Shown: one piece after another, positions 26,881 through 35,093 of the stretch | How the letters are laid out: the number at the start of each line of letters is the position of its first letter | Numbering within the stretch: position 1 is the stretch's first letter | Assembly: GCA_965204925.1 (NCBI GenBank) | Contig: OZ242021.1 | Span: forward strand, 2,170,001 to 2,234,000 | Source of the DNA: G963663315 sp965204925 | GTDB lineage: Bacteria; Pseudomonadota; Gammaproteobacteria; Arenicellales; Poriferihabitantaceae | Direction of reading: 5' to 3' | Length of the DNA stretch: 64,000 bases | Program-made: the position numbers and the translations under genes | The notes under the pieces: model-generated | Told to the model about the DNA's origin: nothing | What the model saw: only the letters and a program-made list of their open reading frames with translations | Database searches by the model: none

Positions 26881-29800
26881 TCAAATCTGCAATTCCGGCG
26901 CCTCCGCAAGCAATTGGTCGACGCTGGCAGCAACCTTATAGCGGGCGGGGTTTTCCAGGATCTCAAGCGCCCGAAAGTGTGCCTTCTTGCCACACTTGGT
27001 CTTGCCCTTTTCGCTGAATCGAAGATCGTCAGGGCGTATGCTGCCTTTGGTTTCGACAATGAAGTAAATCCGTTCGTTTCCATCTGTATCGACCAGCACG
27101 GCCCAATCGGGGTTATAGCTGCCGAGGGGTGTCGGCACCTTGAACCAGCCCGGCAGCCTGGCATAGAGCCTGACGGCGTTGTTCTTCTCCAGATCATCGG
27201 CGAACCGGCGCTCGGTCTCCGATTCGTAGATGACCTTTTCGTAGACCGATTTTTGGGTATCGATCATGTTGTTCAGGTAGCCGGCAAGCTCTTTCTGTTC
27301 AAACAGTTCCTGCGCGTAGTATTCCTCGTTCCCTATACGTTGATACTTGATGCCACTGACCAGCGCTTCTCGCTTGGCACTGTTGATTGCCTGAGCGGCA
27401 AGCACGATGAACTGTTGCGGATTTCGCCTGAAGTCGTCAAGGCGCTGGCTATCGATCAGGATTCTATGGATACTGCGCCGGGTAAGTTGTGTCCGGTCCT
27501 GAAGTTCGGTGAGCAGATCGGGCAGATCGATGTCGGTCTCTTCGAGAGCAATGGTCGCTGCCCCGGCAATTTCGGTTGCCTCGACTCCCGCCTGACCGAT
27601 CGCCATGTCCGCCTTGCGCCATTGCAGGCGGGTGCGGGGGATTGGGTTTGCTTCCCGTAACCGGGAGGCCGAATGATTCAGCAAGGCCTCGTTATCGAAC
27701 GTGACGCGGTAGCGGGTCTTGTGCTTGATGCGGTCCCACAATGCCTTGAAGTCGGCGCTATCAAGCAGAGTCTGGCGTGGGCGGACGGTGCGGCGCTCAT
27801 CGGCATTCCTGATGTCCAGGCGTCCCGCGTGTTTTCGTAAAACGGATTCGATTCCCGCCCGCAAATCGGTAAATTGTGGAGGCAGGATCAAACTGTTGTA
27901 TCTGATCGCCTCGCGGAGGGAATCCTGTATCTGCCCTCCGGCGTCAATGTAGCTTTTCGCTTGCAAATGGTCGTAGACGACTTGCGACCGGTCGAATCCG
28001 AGCATTGTTTTATCCCTGCCGTTCACAGTCACCGGGACCCGGGCGAACTGATGGGGATCAATGACGCCAAAACGGATTCCGGTATCCTTCTCAATTTCGA
28101 TTTGCAGGTTTTCCGCGAACTCTTCATAGCTCTCCCTGGCGATCACGGTGAGCGTATTTACCTCAAAGCCGTGCAAGCGTTCTCCTTGCCGGTTTACGCA
28201 TAGACGCAGTCCGCGCCCGATCGTTTGTCGCCGTTCAAGTTCGGAGCCGATGTCGCGCAGGGCGCAGATCTGGAAGACATTGGGATTATCCCATCCCTCA
28301 CGCAGCGCTGAATGGGAGAAGATGAACCTGAGCGGCTCCTTGAGACTGAGCAGCTTTTCCTTGTCTTTCATGATCAGATTGTATGCGCGTTCGGCATTGT
28401 CGCGATGCATCTGGTTGTTCTCGGCAGTATTCGTCCAGCCGCCCTTCCTGTCGATGGAAAAATAGCCATCATGGGCTTGTTCGGCCGCTGTCATGAGACC
28501 ATCCGTTTCGCTGAACAGCGACCGGTAGGCGGGATTTTGCGCAAGGCGCCGGTACTCCTCCTCGAATATCCGGGCATAGGCGCCTTTTACCGCGTTGCCT
28601 GCCTCATCATAGCGGCGGTAATGTCCCACGGAGTCAACGAAAAAGAGGCTGAGTACCTTGATTCCATTTGGGCGCAACCGTTTCTCCTTGTCGAAATGCT
28701 CGCGAATGGTGCGCCGGATCATCTGTTGATGCACGGCGGTGGTGTCCATGTCTCCCCGGGTTTCACCTTCTGCGAGGAAATACTCGCCTCCCGGTACGCG
28801 AAGCTCCATGAACGCTTTTCCTTTCCCCGCCCGGATTTCCCCGATGCGACAGTCGCGATAGACTGCGCGGCCTGTCTCCTGTTCGAGGTCGCAGCCGTCA
28901 TGGACTATTCTCTCCCTGCGCCGTACCTGTCCTTTGAACTCGACATCCAGTTCGACCTTCGCGCTGACAACGCCGCGTTTGTTGCTTGTCGAGATCAACC
29001 GTACCCGGGGTTTGTTCAAGGAGTCCTCAACAGTCGCCGATGCCACCTCAATCCGTTTGACCAGCTTGCGCTCATAAGCATCAATGGCATCCAGTCGATA
29101 GACCATATGATGTTTGTCGACATGCGTTGCCGAGTAACGTAGCGTACAGAGCGGATTCATGGCATTCAGCGCTTCCTTGCCTCGTCCGGCCAGACCGCCG
29201 TCCACGCTTTGCGGCTCGTCCACGATCAGTATCGGCCGGGTTGCGCGGATAAGGTCGATCGGTTTCTCGCCGCCCGTTTTCTCGCTGTCCTTGTAGAGGT
29301 TATTGATGTCCTTTTTGTTGATGGCCCCGACTGTCACGACCATGATCCGGATTTGCGGGTTCGTAGCGAAGTCACGCACCTGACCGAGTTTCGACGAGTC
29401 GTAGAGGAAGTACTCGAACGGTATACCCGAGTAAAGCGTGCGGAAATGCTCGTCGGTCATGCGCAGAGATTTGTAGACGCCTTCCTTGATCGCGACCGAC
29501 GGTACCACGATGACGAACTTGACGAAGCCATAACGCTTGTTCAGTTCGAAAATCGTGCGCAGGTAGACATAGGTCTTGCTGGTTCCCGTTTCCATCTCGA
29601 CCGTGAAATCGCCCGAGTCCAGTGATTCGCTCGGTGGCAGTCCGTTGCGAAGCTGGATATCGTTCAGGTTCGCGAGTATTTCTTCGTTGGGCAACGCCAA
29701 CCGGTTGCCGATGCCCGGATCGTTGTGGGGAAGGTAGCTTTCCTCAGGATCGGTCGGATCCCGGTTCACTGTACAGGTCACAGTAAATTCAGTCCGGCAG

Positions 29801-29883
29801 ACTTCCTGACCGCGGAACAGGCCGCAAACGGATTCCACCGCCTGTAGCTGGAAGTCGAGGTCGGGTTCGAATCGTAGCTTCAT
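26881..29883 (-). CDS. res: Type III restriction enzyme, Res subunit
   Basis: A 1000-residue DEAD-like helicase-nuclease that cleaves DNA after ATP-driven movement, in complex with Mod. Walker A reads METGTSKTYVYLR (residues about 93-106) where METGTGKT is usual: Ser replaces the Gly before Lys. The DEPQ box (LIVDEPQSVDGG, about residue 220), FIFSHSALREGWDNPN and QTIGRGLRLCV (motif VI) are present. The C-terminal nuclease is visible as NPDWAVLV and FIVETKGS (about residues 927-955), with PD, E and K intact. It begins 24 bp after the broken mod copy and could be co-transcribed with both mod copies. Apart from the Walker A change it looks functional. Confidence 0.93.
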   Translation of the reverse strand: MKLRFEPDLDFQLQAVESVCGLFRGQEVCRTEFTVTCTVNRDPTDPEESYLPHNDPGIGNRLALPNEEILANLNDIQLRNGLPPSESLDSGDFTVEMETGTSKTYVYLRTIFELNKRYGFVKFVIVVPSVAIKEGVYKSLRMTDEHFRTLYSGIPFEYFLYDSSKLGQVRDFATNPQIRIMVVTVGAINKKDINNLYKDSEKTGGEKPIDLIRATRPILIVDEPQSVDGGLAGRGKEALNAMNPLCTLRYSATHVDKHHMVYRLDAIDAYERKLVKRIEVASATVEDSLNKPRVRLISTSNKRGVVSAKVELDVEFKGQVRRRERIVHDGCDLEQETGRAVYRDCRIGEIRAGKGKAFMELRVPGGEYFLAEGETRGDMDTTAVHQQMIRRTIREHFDKEKRLRPNGIKVLSLFFVDSVGHYRRYDEAGNAVKGAYARIFEEEYRRLAQNPAYRSLFSETDGLMTAAEQAHDGYFSIDRKGGWTNTAENNQMHRDNAERAYNLIMKDKEKLLSLKEPLRFIFSHSALREGWDNPNVFQICALRDIGSELERRQTIGRGLRLCVNRQGERLHGFEVNTLTVIARESYEEFAENLQIEIEKDTGIRFGVIDPHQFARVPVTVNGRDKTMLGFDRSQVVYDHLQAKSYIDAGGQIQDSLREAIRYNSLILPPQFTDLRAGIESVLRKHAGRLDIRNADERRTVRPRQTLLDSADFKALWDRIKHKTRYRVTFDNEALLNHSASRLREANPIPRTRLQWRKADMAIGQAGVEATEIAGAATIALEETDIDLPDLLTELQDRTQLTRRSIHRILIDSQRLDDFRRNPQQFIVLAAQAINSAKREALVSGIKYQRIGNEEYYAQELFEQKELAGYLNNMIDTQKSVYEKVIYESETERRFADDLEKNNAVRLYARLPGWFKVPTPLGSYNPDWAVLVDTDGNERIYFIVETKGSIRPDDLRFSEKGKTKCGKKAHFRALEILENPARYKVAASVDQLLAEAPELQI

Positions 29884-29907
29884 GATCGTTTCCTTGAACC
29901 ACCGGGA

Positions 29908-31535
29908 TCACAGGCTTCGGATATTCCTGATGCCACGCTGTTTCAGGGTCTCCGCGAGGTTTGTCTTGGCGACATCGTTGGCAAACGCGCTGTCAAGGAA
30001 AACGACTGTGGACTCATTCGCAGGCGCAAGCGCGTCCCGCCAGTCTGCGATACCGAGCGCCAGCGGCTCCGCATCGTCTCGGGAAATGGCTTCGTCGAGA
30101 CAGGCGATCAGTGTGCCGGTACCCGCCGAGTGCACGGACTTGCCCGCGATCGTCTTTGTCTTGATGGGTATACAGAGATCAAGACCGAGTTTCAGGAGTA
30201 ATTCGTAGAGGATGTCCTGTTCTGTCCGATCCGGCATGATATGGTCGAGGTTGGAGCGCAGCGCGTCTTCCAAATCATCCGGCTTTGGATCCCAGGCGCG
30301 GTCGTACCTGAACCCGCAAAGAAATCAAGAACCAGGGAATCTGAGTCGGTGCAAATTCGTAATACGTGCTTTATCAGCGCTACGGGTTTGATGGTATCAA
30401 ACGCATCTACTCCAAAAAGATCTGTTACCTCCTTCTTGCCTTCCTTGTTTGTAGCAACATCAAGCCAAATGTTGTCAGGAAGAACACCGCTACTTTCCTG
30501 AGCATACATAACCCTTTGAGGAATCCCATCATTATCTGTCCCCCAATATATGCGACGGTGTTCCACAAGCGCTCGAAAGCTCTCCTCAGGATAAAGCCAG
30601 TGTCGATCATAAGTGGTTCCGCCCGGTGTTGTAATGGGATACCTGTATCCACCACTCTGATGGCCTTTAGTAACAGCGATAGGAACGGGACGCCATCGAC
30701 CCTCGGGATATTCGGTTGTTGGTTCTCTATATGAATATTGCAAATATGATTCCGATAGAGGTAGACGGTTTGGTTTCCCCTTTTCGCTGTGTCTGAATGC
30801 CAACAGGAATTCACCTTTTACAGCGAAGCCTTTCCCGTCATTGGACGATTCTTTCTTGCGACGCCAGCACACGATGGCGAGAAAATTTTCGGGACCGAAA
30901 ATTTCATCGCAGATAGCGCGCAAATGAGATTCCTCGTTTTCGTCAATGGACACTAAAATAAAACCATCATCGCTCAATAGATTACGTGCAACTTTAATCC
31001 TTGGGTACATCATATTGAGCCAGTCGGTGTGGAATCGTCCCGATGATTCGACGTTTGAAGAAAGTTTGCGGTTGGCGTCGTCAGTCTGCCCGGTAAGGCG
31101 AAGATAATTCCTGATATTGTCGCGATAGTCGTCGGGATAGACGAAATCCTTTCCCGTGTTGTAAGGCGGGTCGATGTAGATCAGCTTCACCTTTCCCGCG
31201 TAGCTTTTCTGCAACAGTTTCAATACTTCCAGGTTGTCGCCTTCAATCATCAGGTTCCGTGTGGTGTTCCAGTCGACGCTGTCTTGGGGGCAGGGGCGCA
31301 GTGTCCCGGTCGAGGGTGTTAGCGCAAGCTGTCGGGCGCGGCGTTTGCCATGCCAGTTGAGGCCGTATTTCTCCTCGCCATCGTCTATGGTGTCGCCAAG
31401 AAGTTGCCGGAGTGCATCGAAGTTCACCTTCCCTTCGGTGAATACTTCCGGGAACAGGGTTTTCAGTCGATCCAGGTTTTCGGCGAGGATATCCGAGGAG
31501 CGGGTTTCAGGGTCACCGGCACGGATCCGGGTCAT
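29908..31535 (-). pseudogene. mod: Type III methyltransferase Mod, second allele, deleted and frameshifted
   Basis: Its first 180 or so codons (MTRIRAGDPETRSS to MMYPRIKVA, with IYIDPPYNTGKDF) and its last 130 (DDLEDALRSN to GIRNIRSL) are nearly identical to the intact mod at 32119-34026. The middle, from about 31000 to 30301, is unrelated and holds a different target-recognition region (WRRKKESSNDGKG, GGYRYPITTPGGTTYDRHW). After motif I (LVLDFFAGSGTT) a deletion at 30300 joins directly to the C-terminal segment out of frame, so the C-terminus lies in another frame (29908-30273). The protein is probably inactive but preserves an alternative recognition domain next to res. Confidence 0.92.
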
Positions 31536-31537
31536 CG

Positions 31538-31588
31538 CAGTCCGTAGGGGGTTATTTGTAAGTATGATGAATAGTACCCTATTATGAG
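31538..31588. repeat. Degenerate copy of the toxin-antitoxin promoter region
   Basis: Resembles 34782-34829 (shared CAGTCCG/AAGTCCG, AGTATGATGAATRGTAC). It lies directly upstream of the broken mod copy, where the intact mod has a different leader, so this junction arose by rearrangement. Confidence 0.6.
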
Positions 31589-31620
31589 TTTATCGTCCGA
31601 ACTGGCTTCTGCGTCTTTGG

Positions 31621-31833
31621 TCAGGCCAGCATCAGGCGCTCGCCTTTCGGCTGCGGGACGGCGCGTCCCAGCTCCTGTGCTCGTTCGATCCAGAATTGCA
31701 TGGCGTCCTTGATATTGTGTAACGCGGTTTCCTGATCGTCGCCGTGCGCCATGCAGCCGGGCAGTTCGGGCGCTTCGGCTACAAACGCTTGATCCTCGTT
31801 GCTCCAGTAGAGAATAATTTCATACTTGTACAT
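31621..31833 (-). CDS. hicB: HicB-family antitoxin
   Basis: A 70-residue partial RNase H-like fold typical of short HicB proteins: YEIILYWSNEDQAFVAEAPELPGCMAHGD, then ETALHNIKDAMQFWIERAQE. It overlaps the upstream toxin gene by one base (TGATG), and toxin-before-antitoxin order is normal for hicAB. No DNA-binding domain follows, so autoregulation is uncertain. The pair lies between two mod alleles on the same strand. Confidence 0.88.
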   Translation of the reverse strand: MYKYEIILYWSNEDQAFVAEAPELPGCMAHGDDQETALHNIKDAMQFWIERAQELGRAVPQPKGERLMLA

Positions 31834-32087
31834 CAGTTGTTTCCTCCCAGTCTGTATTTCAGGATGAGCTGCCGAACTTGTCTTACCTGATAAGGTTTGG
31901 CCAGGCTTCCACGGTTTTGCAGGTTGACGATTTCCACGATACCTGCTTTGTCGAAAAGGTGGTGGCTTCCACGTATGCGCTCGTCGAATCCGAGATGTTT
32001 CATCAGAGCACGCAGATCGGAGAACCGTATGTTTGCGTCCGACCTCTCGCTGAGGATCGTCCGCAATAGTCGATCATACTGTTTCAT
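31833..32087 (-). CDS. hicA: HicA-family mRNA interferase toxin
   Basis: An 84-residue protein with the HicA dsRBD-like pattern: LRALMKHLGFDERIRGSHHLF, with the catalytic His in GSHHLF, then KPYQVRQVRQLI. HicA toxins cleave mRNA until neutralised by HicB. GAGG lies upstream of the ATG. It follows the intact mod gene by 31 bp on the same strand, so the pair may be carried by read-through of the restriction operon and help keep it. Confidence 0.88.
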   Translation of the reverse strand: MKQYDRLLRTILSERSDANIRFSDLRALMKHLGFDERIRGSHHLFDKAGIVEIVNLQNRGSLAKPYQVRQVRQLILKYRLGGNN

Positions 32088-32118
32088 AAGCGGTTTTCCT
32101 CAACTCGTCTTGTCGGGA

Positions 32119-34026
32119 TCACAGGCTTCGGATATTCCTGATGCCACGCTGTTTCAGGGTCTCCGCGAGGTTTGTCCTGGTGACATCGTTGGCAAACGCG
32201 CTGTCAAGGAAAACGACTGTGGACTCGTTCGCAGGCGCAAGCGCGTCCCGCCAGTCTGCGATACCGAGCGCCAGCGGCTCCGCATCGTCTCGGGAAATGG
32301 CTTCGTCGAGACAGGCGATCAGTGTGCCGGTACCCGCCGAGTGCACGGACTTGCCCGCGATCGTCTTTGTCTTGATGGGTATACAGAGATCAAGACCGAG
32401 TTTCAGGAGTAATTCGTAGAGGATGTCCTGTTCTGTCCGATCCGGCATGATATGGTCGAGGTTGGAGCGTAGCGCGTCTTCCAAATCATCCGGCTTTGGA
32501 TCCCAGGCGCGGATGTTGGACGTGTCGAGCTTGAAGACGCGGAAACCGAGGTCTCCGGCGTAATCGGGATTCTCGTTTCTGATCTTCGCGGCGGCGCGGC
32601 GAAGGCGCTCTTTGGTGAGTTCGGCGATATTATGCGGCTTCCTTAAACTTGTGCAATATCCGGTGGCAAGTTGTTGAGCCCTGTTGTTCTGATCAAGCGG
32701 TTCCGGGAGTTGAACAAGAATATAGCGACGAGCTCCGGCATCCGAAGCATTTTGTTCGATCACTGCGTGCCCTATGGTTCCCGATCCGGAGAAAAAGTCC
32801 ATCACAATAGATTGATTCGGGTCGTGCACTCCCAACTGTATAAATCTCTGCATCAACGAAACAGGCTTGGGGTTATCAAAAACAGAATCACCCATCAACA
32901 CCTTCATCAATCGGGTAGCATTCGTTGTTGTATCAACATCACTCCACCATGTGCTTATAACCCTCCCTCTTTGGGTTGCTTCGCTTGAGAAACGCTTTCG
33001 TTGCGGACCAGCCTGACCGCTAGCGCCGAATATAATTCGATCATCTGCCAGCAATTGTTCAAATACGCTTAGTTGATTCTTCCAGCTGCTACCCGGATTC
33101 GGATAATGAATCTTTCCTGTGTTCGGGTTTTCTATTGGGTATAGTTGATTAGGGCGTTCACCTCCGACTTGAAAAGGGTCCGCTTTCCAGGCGCCACGGG
33201 GATCATGATCGGGATTCGAAAAGCCCTCTCCCGATTCCGGCAAACGAAAATGAGAGCGATTTCTCGTAAAATATTCCAGCTGCCGCGCATAAACGAGATT
33301 GTAGGTATGTGAAACTGAAGCTAATGCCGTGTTAGTAACAGACTTTGTGGAATTCCATAAAATACAAGCCAGGAAATTGTCATTTCCAAATATTTCGTCA
33401 AGACATGAACGCAAATTGTGAATTTCAGAGTCGGATATTGAAGCAACAAAAATTCCATCCTCTCGAAGAAGGGTTTGGGCAACTTTAATCCTTGGGTACA
33501 TCATATTGAGCCAGTCGGTGTGGAATCGTCCCGATGATTCGACGTTTGAAGAAAGTTTGCGGTTGGCGTCGTCAGTCTGTCCGGTAAGGCGAAGATAATT
33601 CCTGATATTGTCGCGATAGTCGTCGGGATAGACGAAATCCTTTCCCGTGTTGTAAGGCGGGTCGATGTAGATCAGCTTCACCTTTCCCGCGTAGCTTTTC
33701 TGCAACAGTTTTAATACTTCCAGGTTGTCGCCTTCAATCATCAGGTTCCGTGTGGTGTCCCAGTCGACGCTGTCCTCGGGGCAGGGGCGCAGCGTTCCGG
33801 TCGAGGGTGTTAGCGCAAGCTGTCGGGCGCGGCGTTTGCCGTGCCAGTTGAGGCCGTATTTCTCTTCGCCATCGTCCAGGGCGTCGCCAAGAAGTTGCCG
33901 GAGTGCATCGAAGTTCACCTTCCCTTCGGTGAATACTTCCGGGAACAGGGTCTTCAGTCGATCCAGGTTTTCGGCGAGGATATCCGAGGAGCGGGTTTCA
34001 GGGTCACCGGCGCGGATCCGGGTCAT
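32119..34026 (-). CDS. mod: Type III DNA methyltransferase, Mod subunit (intact allele)
   Basis: A 635-residue adenine N6 methyltransferase of the beta class. DPPYNTG (motif IV, about residue 122) precedes motif I (VMDFFSGSGTIG, about 409), with the target-recognition region between them. The ATG at 34026 (MTRIRAG) is preferred to one 18 bases upstream because AAGGA precedes it and the second allele starts at the same residue. Mod recognises and methylates the site and guides Res. It is separated from res by hicAB and the broken allele, all on the same strand. Its central region differs completely from that allele. Confidence 0.94.
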   Translation of the reverse strand: MTRIRAGDPETRSSDILAENLDRLKTLFPEVFTEGKVNFDALRQLLGDALDDGEEKYGLNWHGKRRARQLALTPSTGTLRPCPEDSVDWDTTRNLMIEGDNLEVLKLLQKSYAGKVKLIYIDPPYNTGKDFVYPDDYRDNIRNYLRLTGQTDDANRKLSSNVESSGRFHTDWLNMMYPRIKVAQTLLREDGIFVASISDSEIHNLRSCLDEIFGNDNFLACILWNSTKSVTNTALASVSHTYNLVYARQLEYFTRNRSHFRLPESGEGFSNPDHDPRGAWKADPFQVGGERPNQLYPIENPNTGKIHYPNPGSSWKNQLSVFEQLLADDRIIFGASGQAGPQRKRFSSEATQRGRVISTWWSDVDTTTNATRLMKVLMGDSVFDNPKPVSLMQRFIQLGVHDPNQSIVMDFFSGSGTIGHAVIEQNASDAGARRYILVQLPEPLDQNNRAQQLATGYCTSLRKPHNIAELTKERLRRAAAKIRNENPDYAGDLGFRVFKLDTSNIRAWDPKPDDLEDALRSNLDHIMPDRTEQDILYELLLKLGLDLCIPIKTKTIAGKSVHSAGTGTLIACLDEAISRDDAEPLALGIADWRDALAPANESTVVFLDSAFANDVTRTNLAETLKQRGIRNIRSL

Positions 34027-34253
34027 CGTTTCCTTCTCTTTCACAGTTTTGCGCCGGTTCAGGGAATAAACGGATTTTTTCTGATTTTACTGTCCAGGTT
34101 TCCCCATTTTAACGGATGCGCGAGTGTTTGAATATTCGGGGTTCCAGGCAGAACGGACAACCGCGGGGAGGGGCCTACGGTAATGGGTGGGTACAAAGGA
34201 TGGCTTGCATTGGTGTACGGTAATGGTATTTGTATCTGCCCAAGTACATTGAG

Positions 34254-34525
34254 TCAATAAACCTGATCGTGGGTACCAATTTTAATAAGAATGATTTCCT
34301 TATCCCGGATTTGCAAATCCAGCGCGATCCGATAACTAATATTGATATTGAGGATAAACCTTTTGAGCGACCTTCAAGATTATGTAATCGCAATGAAGGA
34401 TGATAAGGGTCCAGCTCCAGCAATTCGAGTGTTTTTCTATATTGACGATGTATTTGCGGGCGCTTGCTCAAAAACTTTCTGGCGCTTCTGATATAGCTGT
34501 CCGGGTAGATGATCGTCCAGGGCAT
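34254..34525 (-). pseudogene. RelE/ParE-type toxin, frameshifted
   Basis: The first 55 or so residues (MPWTIIYPDSYIRSARKFLSKRP, then RLHNLEGRSKGLSS) fit the YafQ/RelE toxin fold. The frame then changes near 34340-34350, and the normal C-terminus (NISYRIALDLQIRDKEIILIKIGTHDQVY) continues in the neighbouring frame to a stop at 34254. One missing base in the ATATCAATATT stretch explains this. Start and antitoxin stop overlap as TGATG. Confidence 0.8.
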
Positions 34526-34777
34526 CAGCCCAGCGCTCGCTTGATATGATCATCAACGCTTTCGGTATGATAGTTGCCGGCTGCCATGTCGTTACGCGCT
34601 TCCTGGAGGGCCCTGTCCAATTCGTATTCGCGCAGTCTGTTGCAGGTCTCCAGGTCGAGCACAACATACCTGCGTTCACCACGCACAGTAATTACGGCTT
34701 CTTCGTCTTGTTGGAGGGCAGCCTCGAAAACGGACACGCCTCCCGGTTTTGAGGTCGTTTGCTTTAATACTGGTCAT
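34525..34777 (-). pseudogene. Phd/YefM-type antitoxin, frameshifted near its start
   Basis: The main frame (SVFEAALQQDEEAVITVRGERRYVVLDLETCNRLREYELDRAL) is a clear Phd/YefM-type antitoxin. The expected N-terminus MTSIKANDLKTG starts at 34777 but is in another frame; one extra base near 34740 separates them. The ATG at 34737 would yield a 70-residue protein lacking the usual N-terminal DNA-binding strand. With the toxin also frameshifted, the pair is probably dead. Confidence 0.75.
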
Positions 34778-34799
34778 GACAGAAGTCCGCAGGGGTATT

Positions 34800-34823
34800 T
34801 ACAGTATGATGAATGGTACTGTA
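34800..34823. promoter_or_regulatory. Inverted repeat in front of the antitoxin, candidate operator
   Basis: TACAGTA, ten bases, then TACTGTA, perfect over 7-bp arms, 23 bp upstream of the antitoxin start. Such sites are commonly bound by the antitoxin itself. The copy at 31538-31588 has lost the symmetry. Confidence 0.45.
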
Positions 34824-34842
34824 TATGAATTTGTTGTTCAAA

Positions 34843-35051
34843 CAGCAATTCCCGTTAAAGACACTCCCTGGTGGATTCGGCGGGATTTGCGGATGCAAAC
34901 GCATGCGTCGGGAGTATGCGGACAAGGCTAGCCCTCCGGCGGGTTGCCGGAGCGACGGTTGCCACGTGATTTCCTGAAGAACCGGCCTTTCACACATGCG
35001 GTCACGGCTGTCGCATCAGGAGGTGTCGAAGGGCGCCTGCAAAGCCGCGAA
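34843..35051. repeat. IS4-type deletion derivative, truncated
   Basis: Begins CAGCAATTCCCGTTAAAG and follows the left end of the element for about 190 bp, then shares with 12580-12600 the fusion CCTGCAAAGC before breaking off next to the autotransporter's 3' end. The right terminus is absent. Confidence 0.85.
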
Positions 35052-35093
35052 AGGTCTGCGGGGTTTTTCCGTTCCCGGTTCGCGCCAATGCGT

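Noticed and set aside
29855..29880. GGTTCGAATC, like a tRNA T-loop
   Set aside because: It lies within the first codons of res, and no acceptor or anticodon stem can be drawn around it.
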